From assembly GCF_031877795.1 (NCBI RefSeq), contig NC_133939.1, positions 5,313,698-5,377,697 on the forward strand: a DNA stretch of 64,000 nucleotides. The letters are read 5' to 3'. This DNA comes from Strix aluco (Eukaryota > Chordata > Aves > Strigiformes > Strigidae). Position numbers and translations under genes: made by a program. Shown here piece by piece: positions 1 to 15,000 of this stretch. Position 1 is the first letter of the stretch, and each line of letters opens with the position of its first letter. The notes under the pieces were generated by a model. The model did not search any database. It had not been told where the DNA came from and saw only the letters and a list, made by a program, of their open reading frames with translations.

Positions 1-767
1 CCTGCCCAAAGAGCTTGGCTGGATGAAAGAATGAAGTAATAACAGCATGGGTCAAAGAGCACTTTCTCTATCATACAGATGTAGTTTGTCCCAGGACTGA
101 AGCTGCTGTGAAAGCTTACCAGAGCAGTGTTCTTGCAGTAGCTGTCTGCAAGAAGCAGTACTGGACTAATTCATTATTCCTATCTCCAGTGCTCCTCCAC
201 AACTCCCTCTTACAAGATCCAGCTTTTGGAGTAGCTCTGACTTACTCCTGCTCCATTGCCAGCAGAGACACTCAGAAAGGGCTGCAGTTAGAAAACTGGG
301 AGTTCCACAAGGGTTATGCTCCTCATCTATTCCCTTTAATTCTCGTGGTGTAGTTTCTGAGTCTTGGGATAGACAGAAACTTCATTGGAGTAGAGTTATA
401 CAGTGTTTAATTAGTTTCCATTTTGTCTTGGAGACGTCTCTGCTAATTGTACAGAAGCAGCAATAGCACCACCTGATGGGTAAAGAAATACTCTTCTCTA
501 GAAGGGGTCACTTGTAGCAAGGTGCTTCTCGAGATGGTAGCTGCAATAGGCTCCTCTCTCAGTTAACAACTTAAGTAGAGGAAATTTTTCCTTACTTGCA
601 TGCTCTTCTGGCTGTTTTCCCCATCCAATTACTTTCTCCTCACCCTGGGACTAGCTGTTTCTCAATGACTGGTCTGTGTTAAGGAATCAGTCATGTTGCT
701 TGAAGCTCTTTGTGGCTTGTGTTTTCCCCTTTGAATATTGGGTTTGGTTTCCTTTTCTCTAATACAG
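1..767 (+). other. DGKD: DGKD intron, 3' part
   Basis: This non-coding stretch precedes the first DGKD exon in the window and ends with a pyrimidine-rich acceptor and the AG at 766-767. The exons encoding the PH domain, the two C1 domains and the first part of the kinase domain must lie upstream of the window. I see no other gene or repeat here. Confidence 0.8.
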
Positions 768-3020
768 TGCCAGCTGGGAGTGCTGCCCTTGGGAACAGGG
801 AATGACCTTGCCCGTGTGTTAGGCTGGGGGTCTGCTTGTGATGATGATACCCAGCTCCCGCAGATCCTGGAGAAGCTGGAGAGGGCCAGTACCAAAATGC
901 TGGACAGGTGAGTAACAATCACTAACATCCTCCCCTGCTCAAGAGTTGTGTGAAAATACCCTTCTAGGAGGGTGTTCTTGATTCTGCCTAGCTACTGGAC
1001 TTCTTACTAATGCTAGTTAATGTTTTTTCTTTGATAATCCTCTGTCACCCTTTAGCAACAAAAGGCAGTCTGGCTTTCTCTGTCACTGCTGCAGAATAGT
1101 AATGAGTGAAATTGTCTGATGTCCAGTGTCCTCTCTTGTATCCAGAGTTCTTGTCAATTCAATTTGTCATCCTTACAGTCATGTTTTATCTCTTTAAGCT
1201 AGTTTTTTTCTTGGTAAATTTGAACCAATTAATCTTGAGTTTGGCTTAGAAGTGAAAGCTGAATGCAGAAATGGACATCTTTACTCCTAGTATTTATATC
1301 GCCTCTATATCTTTGTACATTTAAAAATGCTTCTTGTCTTTGGAGTTGCACCCTGGCATCTGTTACATTGAATCAAGTAATGCCCATAGAATTTCTGTGA
1401 GAGAGGGAAGAAGTACAGAGAAGTTCCTTGTGCTGTAGGATACTTGTTCAGAGTGTCATCCTTCCCTCTTCCCCCAGTTCAGTCCCTCTGCAGTTCCATT
1501 GCAACCCTGTGGCTTCCTTACATCAGTCGTGCCCCTGCCAAAGTGCAGTTTGTTCTGCTTTGAGGTTCTAACCTGTTACGTCCTTTGGATAAAGGAGGAA
1601 ATCATCTGCCTTGTAGTGACAAGTATGATGCCTCCTTTTCAACAGGTGGAGCATCATGGTGTATGAAACCAAACTCCCTCGCCAGGCCTCCACTTCCACA
1701 GTCACTGAAGATTTCAGTGAGGATTCTGAGGTACCTCGCAAGATGCAGAGGGCAGGGGACTGGGAGCAGCAGCCTCAGAATGGACAAGATAGGAGGCAGT
1801 GGTTGAGCTCAAATGGAGCAGGCCTGAGCCATGACTTGGGTGTAGCAGGAGCTACAAGGAACTGGGGGCTTAAATCATTTAAGTATTATTGAGAAGGATG
1901 GAGGTTGGGTTACCAGAGTCAACAACCGTAATGAGGGATGAGAAGAAGATGCTTTGGAACAGGACAGAGAGGAAACGATTGACTTTAATTTGCTGTCATG
2001 ACATCAAGTTGTTGAAGTTGTGGAAAGCTGCTTAGCTTTAGCTAAAAGAACAGTTTTAGTTCCACAGTTGATCAGAGACTCTTATGAACTGCACTGCTGA
2101 TGATTTCTAGGTTCAGAATTAGTTTCTTCATCAGATTCAGGTCTTCAGTGAGTAACTGAGACATGGACCACAGAACTTTTCCAGGGCAAAAAGAGCCTGT
2201 AGAATGACAGGCACTCTCTGGGTAGCCAGGGATACACAGCATATGTTGTAATGCTGGGAAGCAGCACCCCAGCGGCTTGTTTCTGACTGTCACCAGGTGC
2301 AGAAGATTCTCTTCTATGAAGACTCTGTGGCTGCTCATTTGTCCAAAATTTTGACTTCTGACCAACACTCAGTGGTCATCTCCTCAGCCAAGTGAGTACT
2401 TAAAGGACAACTGCTGTAAGTGAAAGTTGCACTGTGAAAATCCCGAGACAATCCTTGCATTACTTTGTTTTCACTGCTTTCTTTGTCTAGGGTGCTTTGT
2501 GAGACAGTGAAGGATTTTGTGGCTCGAGTAGGGAAAGCCTATGAGAAGGCAACAGAGAGCTCAGAGGAATCGGAGGTCATGGCCAGGAAGGTAAAATTGG
2601 AAAAATTGTTTGAGTTTCTACTTCTGAAGTGGAAAACTGCTCTGTTTTCAGAGAACTAGCACAGCAGCAGTTCAGCAAACACTAAAAGAATGAGCTACCC
2701 AGTCTTACTGTTAGTTCTACTCAGATTGTTCTTCTTCGCCTTGTAGTGCTCTGTCCTGAAGGAGAAGCTGGACTCGTTGCTGAAGACACTGAATGATGAA
2801 TCTCAAGCATCTTCATCTCTGCCAAACCCTCCTCCCACCATTGCAGAGGAAACCGAAGATGGTGATGGGTCAGGCAGTGCTTGTGATTCTTCTAGCGACC
2901 GGTCGGTGGGCTCATCATGTACTGCGCGGCCCCAGATATTTCGTCCCCGAGAACAGCTCATGCTGAGAGCCAATAGCTTGAAAAAAGCCATTCGTCAGAT
3001 AATAGAACATGCAGAAAAAG
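768..3020 (+). other. DGKD: DGKD exons: end of catalytic domain and linker
   Basis: Five exons (768-907, 1646-1730, 2297-2391, 2491-2590, 2747-3020). The first encodes the nucleotide-binding part of the kinase domain ([13 protein letters not shown]). The GGDG motif belongs to an exon upstream of the window. The next three cover the region ending near [19 protein letters not shown]. The 274-nt exon encodes a low-complexity linker with a Ser/Pro/Glu-rich stretch ([17 protein letters not shown]) followed by the basic [20 protein letters not shown] segment. All splice phases join without a frame break. Confidence 0.9.
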
Positions 3021-6000
3021 GTAACCTGTTAGGAGTCCTGCTTGTGACTTGTTACAGGCTCTTGAAAAGTACAAATTTCCTTTATTCCAGAGGCGAGTGG
3101 GGTTCTTTATTAAAAACAGCTTTCCTGAGCTAGAGAAGCTCTTCAGTAAGCCTGGCTATTTAGTTTCAATATCATCTCTGCCAGGCCCACCTGTTTGAAA
3201 CATTACTTGGTAAATGAGCCTGAAGTTCAAGGTGTGTTCTCTCCCATAGGGCTGGTTTAGGAAGTTGCTACCCTCCCACACTCTGTTCGTTTGTATTTCC
3301 TGTCAGTCCCCACCCTTATCAAAATAGTGTCAGCGCAACTGTTTGTGTGGCCTTGCTGTAAAGCAGATCTGAAAATACTTGGGAAGAAAGTATTTTAAGT
3401 ATTTTAACTTGGATTGTTTCAAAAATTTCTTTATAGTAGAGCCCAGCAAAACAGTGTAGTGGAACAACGGCAAGAAAGGACAGGAGCTTCTTAAACTAGC
3501 TTTGTCACTGGGAAAATGTTACGATACTGCACCTTGATGCCAGCCAATTCTGTTCTGATGTTAACTTCCTAGGCAGGTGACCCTCTTCTCTGCATCTTGA
3601 CTCCTGTCTCTCTCCAGCCACTCATACCCATAGCTCAAAGTTTCATTTAGAAAGGCATCAGTCTCCCAGATGTTAGTCATAAACTCAGTGGTTTAACTTA
3701 GACCAACGTAAGTACTTAATAGCTTATTACTGGAGATAAAAGCATTGAAGTCACAGATGTGACATCCATGCGCACCTAAATGTGCACTATGAACACCTAT
3801 GTAGTAAGTTACAGATCATTGCAATGGTGCTTGGATTTCCAGCACTGCCGTATTACCTACAACCTATCCTGAAGGTGAAGTTACAAGAGACGATGGAAGT
3901 TGAGCAAACAGCCTGCTTCTGGTGAAGGGGAGGTCTTGACCTCACTGCTGCCCCACTTTGCTGCTGCTTACCTTACGCCTATTTAATGTTTGCTGGAGTT
4001 CTTCTGGACCCCAGCCAATTTGCTTAATCCAGCAAGAAGAGTTTATATATCTGCTGGGCTAGTGGGCTGGATTATCTGGATGAACTCCAGAGTCAGCACA
4101 AGGGAGGGGAAGAGACTGAAAGAAGGAGGGCTCGTCCCCCTGCAGAGGCAGTGAGCTGGTAGGTCAGCTCAGGGCTGTTCAGAGCTGAGCCCTGTGAGGG
4201 GTTGCTGGGGAGGAAGACCTGTTGATTACATGCAAAGGTAGTTTTGACTTCTTTAGGCAACATGGTGGCATTTAATTCTTACCAGGCCTTGAACAAACTC
4301 CAGTTATGTTTCAAATATATTTGTTCAACTTCTCCAAACTGTTTTTCTTCTTCCAAAGTATGTAATCTGATTCTTTCCTTTGTTTGACTTGTTTTTTACC
4401 AACTGCTATTTTCTTCCTCCTGATTATATGTCTATGATTATCCTATTGCCCCAGTACAGATTAAGCTAACAGAAAATTCTTTAAATTTATCATTTAATGT
4501 CCATCTGGTTGGAATTTCTTGCAATATCTAAATGCAAATAAATGGCCTTTAGAGTCCCATCTATTGTTACTTACGTGGGAGGGGTTCCCTGCTAGAAGAG
4601 CTGTGAGGCACTCACCTGCTTTCTCTCTCCTTACAGCTGTAGATGAGCAGAATGCCCAGACACAGGAACAAGAGGGTTTTCTCCTTAGTCTCTCAGCCTC
4701 TGAAGAGGGGAAGGAGCTGAGGAACGAGGATAAAATCTCACTGCAGTCATCACACAGCAGCAGCTATGGAGTGTCCAAAGGGAGAAGCCAGCGGAAAGGT
4801 ACGGCTCCAGGGCTGCCACCATGCAGATCTTGCCTGCAAATTACGGTTCTGTTAGTTGTAAAAAGTGAGGGAAGTGTTACATGTGTTACTTTCCAAGTTC
4901 TGTTTTTCTCTTAATTTTTGAATGATTGTTCTTCAGATGCCAGGCCTTGCATGTTTCTGTGCTCTAGCCTGTGCATCATGTACCTCACTTTTTGCTACAT
5001 CTGGTGGCTGGTTCATGATCTTAGCATATGGAGCCTAGGATTTAGAAATCTTCTTACACCTTAGCCAGTAATCTTGACTTTCAGTGCTTAAACAAGGATG
5101 ATTGAGCATTTTTCATGTCATCTACCTGATGACATCTCCCTGTAAGCCCCTGCCATCCTTTGCAGATGACAGAGAACGGAAGCCAGTTTGCTTTAATAAC
5201 TGTGTTATGTGAGTAATTTGTTAGAGATCCATGAACACTGCAAAAATATTTGGAACTTATCTGAGATTGGAAGCCAAATATCCTGTCTGTTTTGCTGCTG
5301 GCACCAGCTTTTTCTAATCTCCATTTCTGATAATTTCACGTGGCATTTTGGTACCTTCAGTCTGTGAGGTTTTCTGGCTGCACATATGCCACATCTCTGC
5401 CTCTTAATGACTGGTTCTGTCAACTCTGGTTTGCAGTGGCTAGAGTGTTTTGCTGTTGAGTGATTCCTAACCCAGTCCTGCTGCTTGGGCTGTGCTGCTA
5501 TGTGCTGGTCTGAATCACAGTGTTATGTTTGTCAATAGCCATGTTTGTGTTGTGTTTTACAGCATCCAAGTCTCCTTGCGAAAGACTAATAAACAAAGGA
5601 AGTTTGTCACTGGGCAGCTCTGCATCTCTTCCTCCCCAGACAGGAAACCGGGACAACTTGCCAATGCTGAACACAAAAATCCTCTACCCAAGTAAGTGTA
5701 ACACCCACCACTTCCCATTGAGGCAGCCAAGTGGAGTATGGGTGACAGCAGTTCAGGCTGCAGTCTCCACGTGAAAACATGAAATTGTCCTGCCTGATGT
5801 CCTTTTGTGCAGGGTCCGCTTGGAGAGAAACTCCTTTGTGCATAACTTGCTACTAGGGCTGAAAAGTGGAGGCTTGGAGGGAACTGTAATGGTTTCCAGT
5901 TTGTAGCCGAGACCTAGACACAGATTTTTATTAACGCTGTGCAGTGACAGAGTTTAGATGCCATTACAAGGAGATACTGAGCTCAAAGTATCCTTGAGAA

Positions 6001-9000
6001 GGCTGATACGATGCTGCTGAGAGGTTTCTGAAGAGTGGCAGCTGTAGACTGGGAGCAGCCCAGGCTTCATGTGAAGGCTGAAGTCACTGGAAGTGCACAG
6101 ACCCAGCAGAATTCCCACCTCCCACATCTTGTGTAGCAGCTTCCCCCCATCACCATGGTGCTGTCCTTCCACCTTTCCTCCCAGATTACTTGTTCAAATT
6201 GTTTTTCTGGAAGCATGTAATTTCCTTTCTCTCTGACAGAGCTACTATTTGTGGGTTGCCAGCTGATAATTTAAGAAGCAGGAGGCAGTAATTCTTGAGC
6301 AACTTGGAGAATAACTTCAGTCCCACTCCTCTCTCTCTGCTCACTGAAGCGAGGACGTTGCATGTCTCACCCTGGAACAAAAAAGCTACTGCAGTGAATA
6401 CACTCCCATTTCTCATTTCTTTGTGTCTGTACAACTGTGCTGCTGGCCTTAGGTGATACCCTGTCAATCAAAAATCCTGCAAGGCAGCCCCAGAAACCCT
6501 TCTCCTTATCAAGAGAGCTAAGCCCTCTGGAATGGAAGAAAGCACTATTGCTATTTGCTTTCCACCGTGAATGACAAGAGTTAATATATTCTGAGATTGA
6601 AGTTACCTGTTTTCTGCTTATTATTAATCATGCTTTTGCCCATGGTCAATTTTCCTACAGATATCCGTGCTGGCATGTCTGGTTCTTTGCCTGGGAGCTC
6701 CGTCATCAGCCGATTGCTTATCCATGCTGATCCCTTTAACTCTGAGCCTGAAAATCTGTGAGTATGCCCAGGAGGTTGAAGGGAGGGAGTGGGTGATTCC
6801 AGATGGGCCTCAGCAGAGAAGCAGATAATAGAGTTAAATAATGGACTGCAGCAGCCCGGAGTTACGTAAATTAATTTATAAGCTGGGTGCCAGTGAGGAT
6901 CAGCATATGCATTTATACATGCAGTGACACATCTGACTCATGGTAGAAGATTTTTAGGTTTTAGGTGAGAATGAAATCTAGATCAGCCTTCTTCTAGACT
7001 CAGAGAGGACTCTGGCTTCCAGTTAGGAGACACTCACCTGTGGGGGAATCACTACCTTTACAGCACAGAGGCCTGAGAAGGGTCATGGGCAGGCAACAAC
7101 AGGGGAGGCAGTTGGGAGACAATGTTGTGAAAAATTTCTCAGGCTGTTTCTGTTGAACTGTTTAACAGTAAAAATACAATGATACAGTCTTTTAAGGGTT
7201 TTTTTTCATGGGGTTCAGTCCCCCTGAGATGAGTAGCTGGCACTTTTGAGCTCATTTGTCACACTCTCTGTAGTTAACACCTTATATATACGTGAGAACT
7301 TTTACACAACACCAGTGACCAGCATCATATCTCTTTGTAAATGAAGTGTAGGCTTCTGAGTATGTGTCTGTGGCAAGGGGAGAATTCTGCAAGTCTTGCA
7401 GCTATGAAGTTTTACAGACAGACGCTGCAGGCCAGGGGCCTCTGCTCATCCATAGCTACTTTTATGGTAGTCCTGGTGGGTTTCAGGAAGTTCCCAGCAG
7501 TGCTTATCAGAGCATGCTGGCATACAGCCTTCTTGTTCTTCACCTTTTTATTCAAGAGAATTACGAGGTGGCCAGAGGGGCATGTGAGACGTATACCAAA
7601 TGGTACATAGACTTAGAAATGGCAGTTTTATTCTTTTGTTCGGCAGTGAATGTTACACAGAGAAGTGCGTCATGAATAATTACTTTGGAATTGGACTAGA
7701 TGCAAAGATTTCTTTGGACTTCAACAACAAACGTGATGAGCACCCAGAGAAATGCAGGTGGGTTTGGCTTTGGCTGAGCTTTGGATACTGCCAGAAGTGA
7801 CTGAAACCACTTTATGTTTCTGTGCGGTTTTGAAGCTGATTGTGAACAAGTGTGCTGAATAGGTTTATTGTCAATCTTGTGTGCATAATCCTCCTTCAAG
7901 GCTTGAATCATGATAGAGGAGATAAGTTTCTGGTTTATTACTGATTCATTATGCTGTTGTGGCTAATATAAAATCTTCGAGTAGCTACGTCAGTGTGGAT
8001 TTAGTGCATTGGTTCTATTTACTTCATGATCTCACTCACAGATTTCTCGTGGGCTTGCTGTTTAGCTATGAGAGAAGTGCATCTCGGCTCTAAATGCCAC
8101 GGAGGCTGATTTTGACTTTGATCCCAACCTAATACAAACCAGAAGTTTTGGCCTTTTGAATACCTGGGCAACTACAGGATGCTTTGTGTAGCCTGGGATT
8201 GGTACATTTGCTACACTTGAGCTAATACAGCAAAACACTGTTGATGTCCTGGTGTGTGAGATTGACAAGTTCTGTGCCAGGCGAATCTGTGTATGTTTCT
8301 GGTAGTGTGTGTTACTCTGTCATCCTCAATTCCTACCTGACATTTATTTAAAGGGGAGTAGCTTCCTAGCACAAGCGATGATCGTTTTGAGTGCTTGACC
8401 CTTTTGGAAGCAAAGCACCTTCATGTTTTAGGACATAGGAGGTACCATTTCAATATGGGTTTTTTCCCTTTTAAGTGAAAAGACAAATGCCTATGCTAAC
8501 TTTTTCTCTTTTGATTTGCCTCTTTAGAAGTCGTACTAAAAACATGATGTGGTATGGAGTATTGGGGACCAAGGAGCTGCTACACAGAACATATAAAAAC
8601 CTGGAGCAGAAAGTCTTGCTGGAGGTGAGGAATTAGCATGCTCTTCTGTTCCTAAAACTGAGATGCCTAATTGCATCTCCTTCAGACACTGACTTTGGCG
8701 TGGTGATTCTGCTTGGTGGCATTAGGGTGTTTCCCTTGCCTGCCTGTCACAGTGTACTTGCTGTATCTCACCCTGAGCTCGCTAAAAGTGGCTTGTATTC
8801 TCAGCCACTAAGGGAAGTGTCATCCTGCTGGAAAGTATTAGCTGTCCCCAACTCAGTATTCAGCAGAGCTAAGATTGTTATGTTATATGTGGTATCTCAT
8901 GTGAACACATCATTTTAGAGAGTAAATGCAGTGGAAAGCTCTTAATTTAACTATGCTGTAATGTGCATCGAACTGGAAAAGCAATATTCTTGTATAGGCC

Positions 9001-12000
9001 ATGTACAGCATAAATAGGTAGCTTGTGGGAGGAGACCCTCATCGCAGCACACTGCATTAGGTGTTTTAGAAGTTTTATTCCCATTTCTGGAGAAATAAAC
9101 CAAGAGGTTTTGCCAAGCCTCTCAGGTGTGCTCTATTCCTGTTTGGGGAAGAGAAGCAACAGTATCACTCTAAAATCCATGTCTGCCAAAAGAGTTGTGG
9201 TTCATGACACGTGAGTGGATACATTTTACTCTGCTAGGCCAAGAATAAACTGGAAGAAACCTGAATTCATTTATTACTAAGCTATGCAGGCTGTTTTCTG
9301 TTCTTAGAGCATGTGCTCTGGCAGAAGGGCCGCTTTCCTGCTGTGCTGCGAGTAATGTTGCCTTCCTTTCTGTGCAGTGTGATGGGAGGCCAATCCCTTT
9401 GCCCAGTCTCCAGGGAATTGCTGTACTCAACATTCCCAGCTACGCCGGAGGCACCAACTTCTGGGGGGGAACCAAGGAAGATGATGTGAGTATTCTCTAA
9501 GGCAGTCCAGGAAATGTTTCTACTTACTGTTGCTTTTGAAGTCATAGTCCCTGGCTTGGAAGAAGAGGGCAAGGGCCCTGTCTGCATGTACTTTCTCTGT
9601 GAAGTGGATAGGATACTGAAGTCCAGTCTTAAGCAGCTTTGCACCCAAGCAGTCTGTAATCATTTAGAAAAAATACAGATGCTGTCCTGAGCATTTGGAC
9701 TTCAGGAAGTGCTTTAGCTTGACCTTCTCCCCTCAGACTGCCTGAGAAGTGAAGTCCCTTGAAGACAAAGGGAGTTAAATCCAGTCAGAAATACTGTATT
9801 ATTTGAGATGAAAAAGTGCCTGCTCTCATGAGAATAATTATTGCCTTGTAGCCTACAGCCTTTGTGTTAGCTGCCATTGGAAGCACACTGGGAATAACAA
9901 GGCTCCTTTTACTCCCTCCTAGCTCATGGCAAATCTTCACCTTCTAGCCTCATTGTTAATTTTATACAGATTAAAAAGCTCAATTGAAAGCTGACCCCCA
10001 AATCTTCGCCAATAGGGAATAAAGGAAACAGGTCTCCAGCAGAGCTGTGTGTCAACTGAATTCTCTCTCCCTTGTATCTGGCTAGACATTTACAGCCCCC
10101 TCCTTTGATGACAAGATTTTGGAGGTGGTAGCAGTGTTTGGTAGCATGCAGATGGCAGTGTCACGAGTGATAAACCTGCAGCATCACCGGATTGCACAGG
10201 TATCAATTGCTTTTGTGAGCTCTTCTTGCCTCCCCCATCTCCAGGTTGTGATGTTTATGCCAATTCCAGTCGGTAAAGCCCCCCTTTGTGCTCTCTCTTG
10301 TACATGGAAATAGCATCCCCCAGGGCTGGAAATGAGCGTGTCCAGGTGCAATTTGGGCATGGAATTGTTTACTAGTGTCATTATGGTAGGAGTTAGACCA
10401 GCAATTCAAATACAGATTGGTAGTCCAGAGACACAGCAGGTGGTTCCTGCCACACAAGGGTGAGGCATGTCCAGCCACCCAGGCACGGATGCCTCTGGTA
10501 GCACCAAAGCTACAGTACCTGGGGAAGTGCTTTAGAAAGAAAGAGAACATCTCATGCTTTTGGAAAACCAACATTTTAGAGCTGCTCTGTTGCAATTAAC
10601 TTCTTGCAGTGTCGGACAGTGAAGATAGCAATCCTTGGAGAAGAGGGAGTTCCTGTGCAAGTGGATGGAGAAGCCTGGATCCAGCCTCCAGGTTACATTT
10701 GGATTGTTCATAAGAACAGAGCACAGACCCTCACCCGAGACCGGGTAAGAGCAGCCTTGCATACACTATGTGGTACACACATGTTGTGATGTCACGTACT
10801 CTTGGAGAGCATGGCAGTGGCCACACGTGAAAGCTTATCTTTGTGAATGTAAGAAGCATATTTTGCTACATACCATAAAACTTTTTGGAAAGAACATGAT
10901 CAAACTTGCGTTCACCACTTGGGAAGTTACATAAATAAGGTTGTTTATGCAAGCTTATTTTGCTTCCTTTTCTGGGTGCCTTGTGACAGCGTTTCTTAAC
11001 AAGCTTGCATGCTGTTTTTCCCACAGGATGCTTCTTGACTGAGTGCTGCGGATTGTCTAGATTCAGCCGTTCAATGTTTCAATTTGTTGTTATTGTTCAG
11101 TATGTGGCTTATGCCTCATTGACCAAGAAAAGCGGTGTTTCACGCCTTGTTCAGCAGTGTGTGTCTGTTTCATCTCATAATTTTCAAATATATCTGACGA
11201 GTACCAGCATATAAGGAAGCGTCCTTGCGGTTTTACTGTGTTACTGAATGGTGGTAAGCCAAAGGAAAGGATAAAGGCCTTGCTGTGGCATGAACAGGCT
11301 TTATGGTTCCTCCCAATTCTGTAGCTGTCCATGCATAAACAGTTCAGTTGATAGCAGCGCTTATAGTTTGCTGCATAACGCCCCTTTACTCAGCTTCCAG
11401 AGCAAATCAAAGTCCTCTGCAAAGGACTCACCTGCTGAGTAACAAGAAAAGAGAGAACAACGAAGAGGAAAAAGGGAAGGCAGCCTGATACGGGCCTGAG
11501 GCACATTGCCTGGCAGGAAGTTACAAGTACGATGGCATGAAAAGAAAGCAAAGGTGTATGTACAAAGCCCCTGCCATGGTAGGGACAGGCAATACCCGAG
11601 ACACCTTGAGCTGGGAGAGAACAGTGGGTATTGATCATAGAATGGGTTGGGTTGGAAGGGACCTTTAAAGGACATCTAGTCCAACCCCCCTGCCATGGGC
11701 AGGGACACCTTCCACTAGATCAGGTTGCTCAAAGCCCCATCCAACCTGGCCTTGAATGTTTCCAGGGATGGGGCATCTACAACCTCTCTGGACAACCTGT
11801 TCCACTGTTTCACCACCCTCATCATAAAAAATTTATTCCTTATACCTAGTCTGAATCTACCCTCTTTTAGTTTAAAACCATTACCCCTTGTCCTGTCACC
11901 ACTCGATGTGAATGGAGAGGAGGAGACAGGAATAATGCACACAGTTTTTCCTGGAGGGTTAGAGCTTTTGCAGTGTCACGCTGAGACTTGGAAGGGAAGT

Positions 12001-15000
12001 GTCTGAAGGAGATAGCACAGGGAGCTATACATGTGGGTGTGGTGAGGAAGGCGGAGTGAAGCACAAGAGGTAGAGAGGACACACAAGTCCCTCTTGAGTG
12101 TGCTGTATGTTGGGCCATCTGAAGCGTTGGCTACGATGGTGCCGTCCTACTCCTCATGGCCTGCAAAACTGGGTTTGCAGGCATGATATTGCCACTAAGG
12201 AAGAGGGTCCAGTTTTGTAGAGCGGCATTCAGCTTTTGTCTTGACTGTGTGCTTATCCTTATTTTTCCTGCTGTCCTTTTGATCATTGTTGCACACCCCT
12301 TCCTTCACAGAGCACATCTGTCCTATGCAGTAGATGAACTGGGGTTCTCTCCTCTCATGGGTGACCCTGTACCTTTGATAGCATTTTTCAAATGTGATTT
12401 GGGATATTTAGTTTCCTAAACTGAAGATGACAAAACTCAAATTCCCTTATGTGGCCTCATCTGGACCACTGAAGAGTCATCAGCAAGGTTGAGATCAACA
12501 GGTAGCTTGTGCTGAGCTGACAGAGCCTGGTTTTGTCCTGTGTGAGGAGCAGTAGGGGAAAGGAATGCTTTACCACAGGGCTTCGCGGGTATTTGCAGAC
12601 ACAGGAGAATGGCGTGTCCCCAGAACTCTGGGTCATCCCCAAAGGCAGTTGTGTTCTAGTGGACACTGGCTTTTCTACTCCATCCGTCTCCTCTCTCTAC
12701 CCTTAGTCCTGTGCTCCTTACCTAATCTGTACTCATCGGATTTGACTGCCCAGGCCTGGGATCCATGACTACCATTTCCTTTCCCTTTCCCATCCACCTA
12801 TCACAGTCAATCTCCTTTCCTTTTCTGTCTCCCTGGTGCTGATTGATTTTTTTTTTTTTTTTTTTTTTATTTTCCATAAAAGCTTCACACTCCTGCTTGT
12901 TATCCTCCATCATCTTCTCTGAATTATTCTTCCTATTTCAGTTTTCCCCTCCCATGGTCCCTTCTCTTGTCTAACCATTCTCTTGCCATTTCTTGCACTC
13001 ATTGATCTGTCTCTCCTCGCCCTGGAGGCTTTGTATGTCAGTTTTCATTCTCACCATATTCAGTTTTGATCCTTCTGCATTGGATCTGTTTTGCTTCTTC
13101 CTGTACCACTAACTGATGCCCACAGGAATATCAGTAAGGGTGCAGGTGGGACAGGACCTAGCTCTGAGTTCAGCTGCTTGTCCCGACAGTCACTGGGGAA
13201 GCTAGTTTACTTCCAGATAAGGAGAAGCCTTGAACATTTTTAATTTCCAGCTCTGAGATGTCACAGTAATACTGAAGTGTAGAGGCAATATAGCAACTCA
13301 AAGAAAAGGCTGCTGCCAGTAGGGAATTGGTGGATTTTGCTGGATTGATGGATTTCTCAGAATTGGCCTAGCAATTTTGACTGAAACTAGGCTTAAGCAA
13401 AAATTAAGCCAAGGCAAGCATGTGGCATGGAAAACTTCAGCTAGTTAGTGAAGTTCTAAGCAGCTGAACAACTGCGTCCTGCAATGAAAAGTGTCTGTAC
13501 CAGATCTACATGTTTTACAGGCATAAGCACAGCCATTGTTTTCTATAGGAGCTTTACAAGGCATCTTATAGTTTGCTTGCTGTGTTTTTAGGCATTTGAG
13601 AGCACCCTGAAGTCCTGGGAGGACAAACAGAAGTGTGAGTTGTCCCGACCCTCTTCTTTCTCTCTGCAACCAGAGATCATGTCTGAAGAAGAATCCACCC
13701 AGATCAACCAGTTTGGTCAAGCTGCAGGTGCTCTGATCCACAGGTGGGGGACTCAGTTTGCTTTTGGTGAATAGAGCCCTCCTTTGGTGCCTGCAGTTCT
13801 TGTCCTAATCCCTGATTCTGGAGATGTTTCTGTTCACTCTTATCTTCTGCAGCGCTGGTCCATGTCACTGGGGGGTAGCATCATTCATTATGCACTGTCC
13901 CAGATGCACGAGGACCAAAGTCAAATAAACTTTCTTAAGTCGTTCTGGACAAAAAATGTTACTTTTGTGAGCAGACATGGATCCTTTAATCCTGAAAGAA
14001 CCCATTATCTTTGAATATCAATGTTTTTTATCAGAAGCGAAACAAAGGCCTCTCTGGGAGCTCAGATGACAAGTTGGGTTCTTGTAACCCTGATGCCCAG
14101 CAGAGATTTCTGGAAGAAGTCACTGTATGCTCATCTGCTCATTCTTTAGTTGGGCATTCAGCTCCTTGGTCTGGGCCTGTGAGAGAAAATTCCCAGAGTC
14201 ACATCAGAGAAGTGTTAATTAAACTGCCATATGTGCACCTGCCTTTCACATCACTATGGCCATACTAAAATGTCTAGGTCGTATTTCAAACTGATCCCAG
14301 CTTGTGTGCAGAATTGAATATGCACCTGGAGTTGTGCATGTGAAATCTGCCTTGCTTTGCATTTGCATGCTCACTACAGCAAGGAGAATCGCCCTGCTTT
14401 GCCAGAGGCTGTGCCCCTCCCGTGCTTTATCCCTGCTCTTGTCACTCAGATGGGTATTAAAAGGAGATACCCAGTCAGAAAAGATCTCCTGCTTTGAGCA
14501 TATGCTGATGCAATCTGTAATTCTCTCTTTAGCATTCGGGAAATAGCCCAATCCTATCAGGACATGGAACAGGAGCTTGCCCATGCTGTCAATGCCAGCT
14601 CCAAGTCTATGGACAAAGTCTACGCTAAATCCAAGTCTACAGAGGTACTTCACTCACTTGGCATCTCCCATTTTGTCCTTGTACCATAGCTCTTGGTTTT
14701 CCTTTCTGATTGACCAAAAGTGGGCCTTGCTTGTCTAAGACTTCTTCCTTTTGACTGCTAAGACCTCTGCATTTCCAGGCTTAATTTGCGCATGCATTGC
14801 TTCCCTGCAGGGACTGAACTGCAGCCTTGTTGTAGAGATGGTGAATAATGTCAAAGCCCTGCATAATGAGACAGAGCTGCTGCTGGCGGGCAAGATGGCG
14901 CTGGTAAGAAGCACAAAGCAGGAGTGAAGCAGCCTCTCACTTTCTCTCCTCTCCTACTGTTGCCTTGGCAAGCAACATTTTGTTGGTCTTGGTCTTCTTT

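Larger units (their letters stand above)
10745..13591 (+). other. DGKD: DGKD intron with CR1 and T tract
   Basis: This 2.8-kb intron separates the accessory-domain exons from the helical C-terminal exons. It contains the CR1 fragment at 11634-11905 and a 22-nt T run at 12847-12868. The small open frames here have no splice context or recognisable product and I treat them as chance. Confidence 0.85.

Noticed and set aside
7341-7675. Plus-strand open frames of about 90-100 codons in a DGKD intron
   Set aside because: They run across the acceptor into DGKD exon 7647-7757 in different frames and have no recognisable domain.
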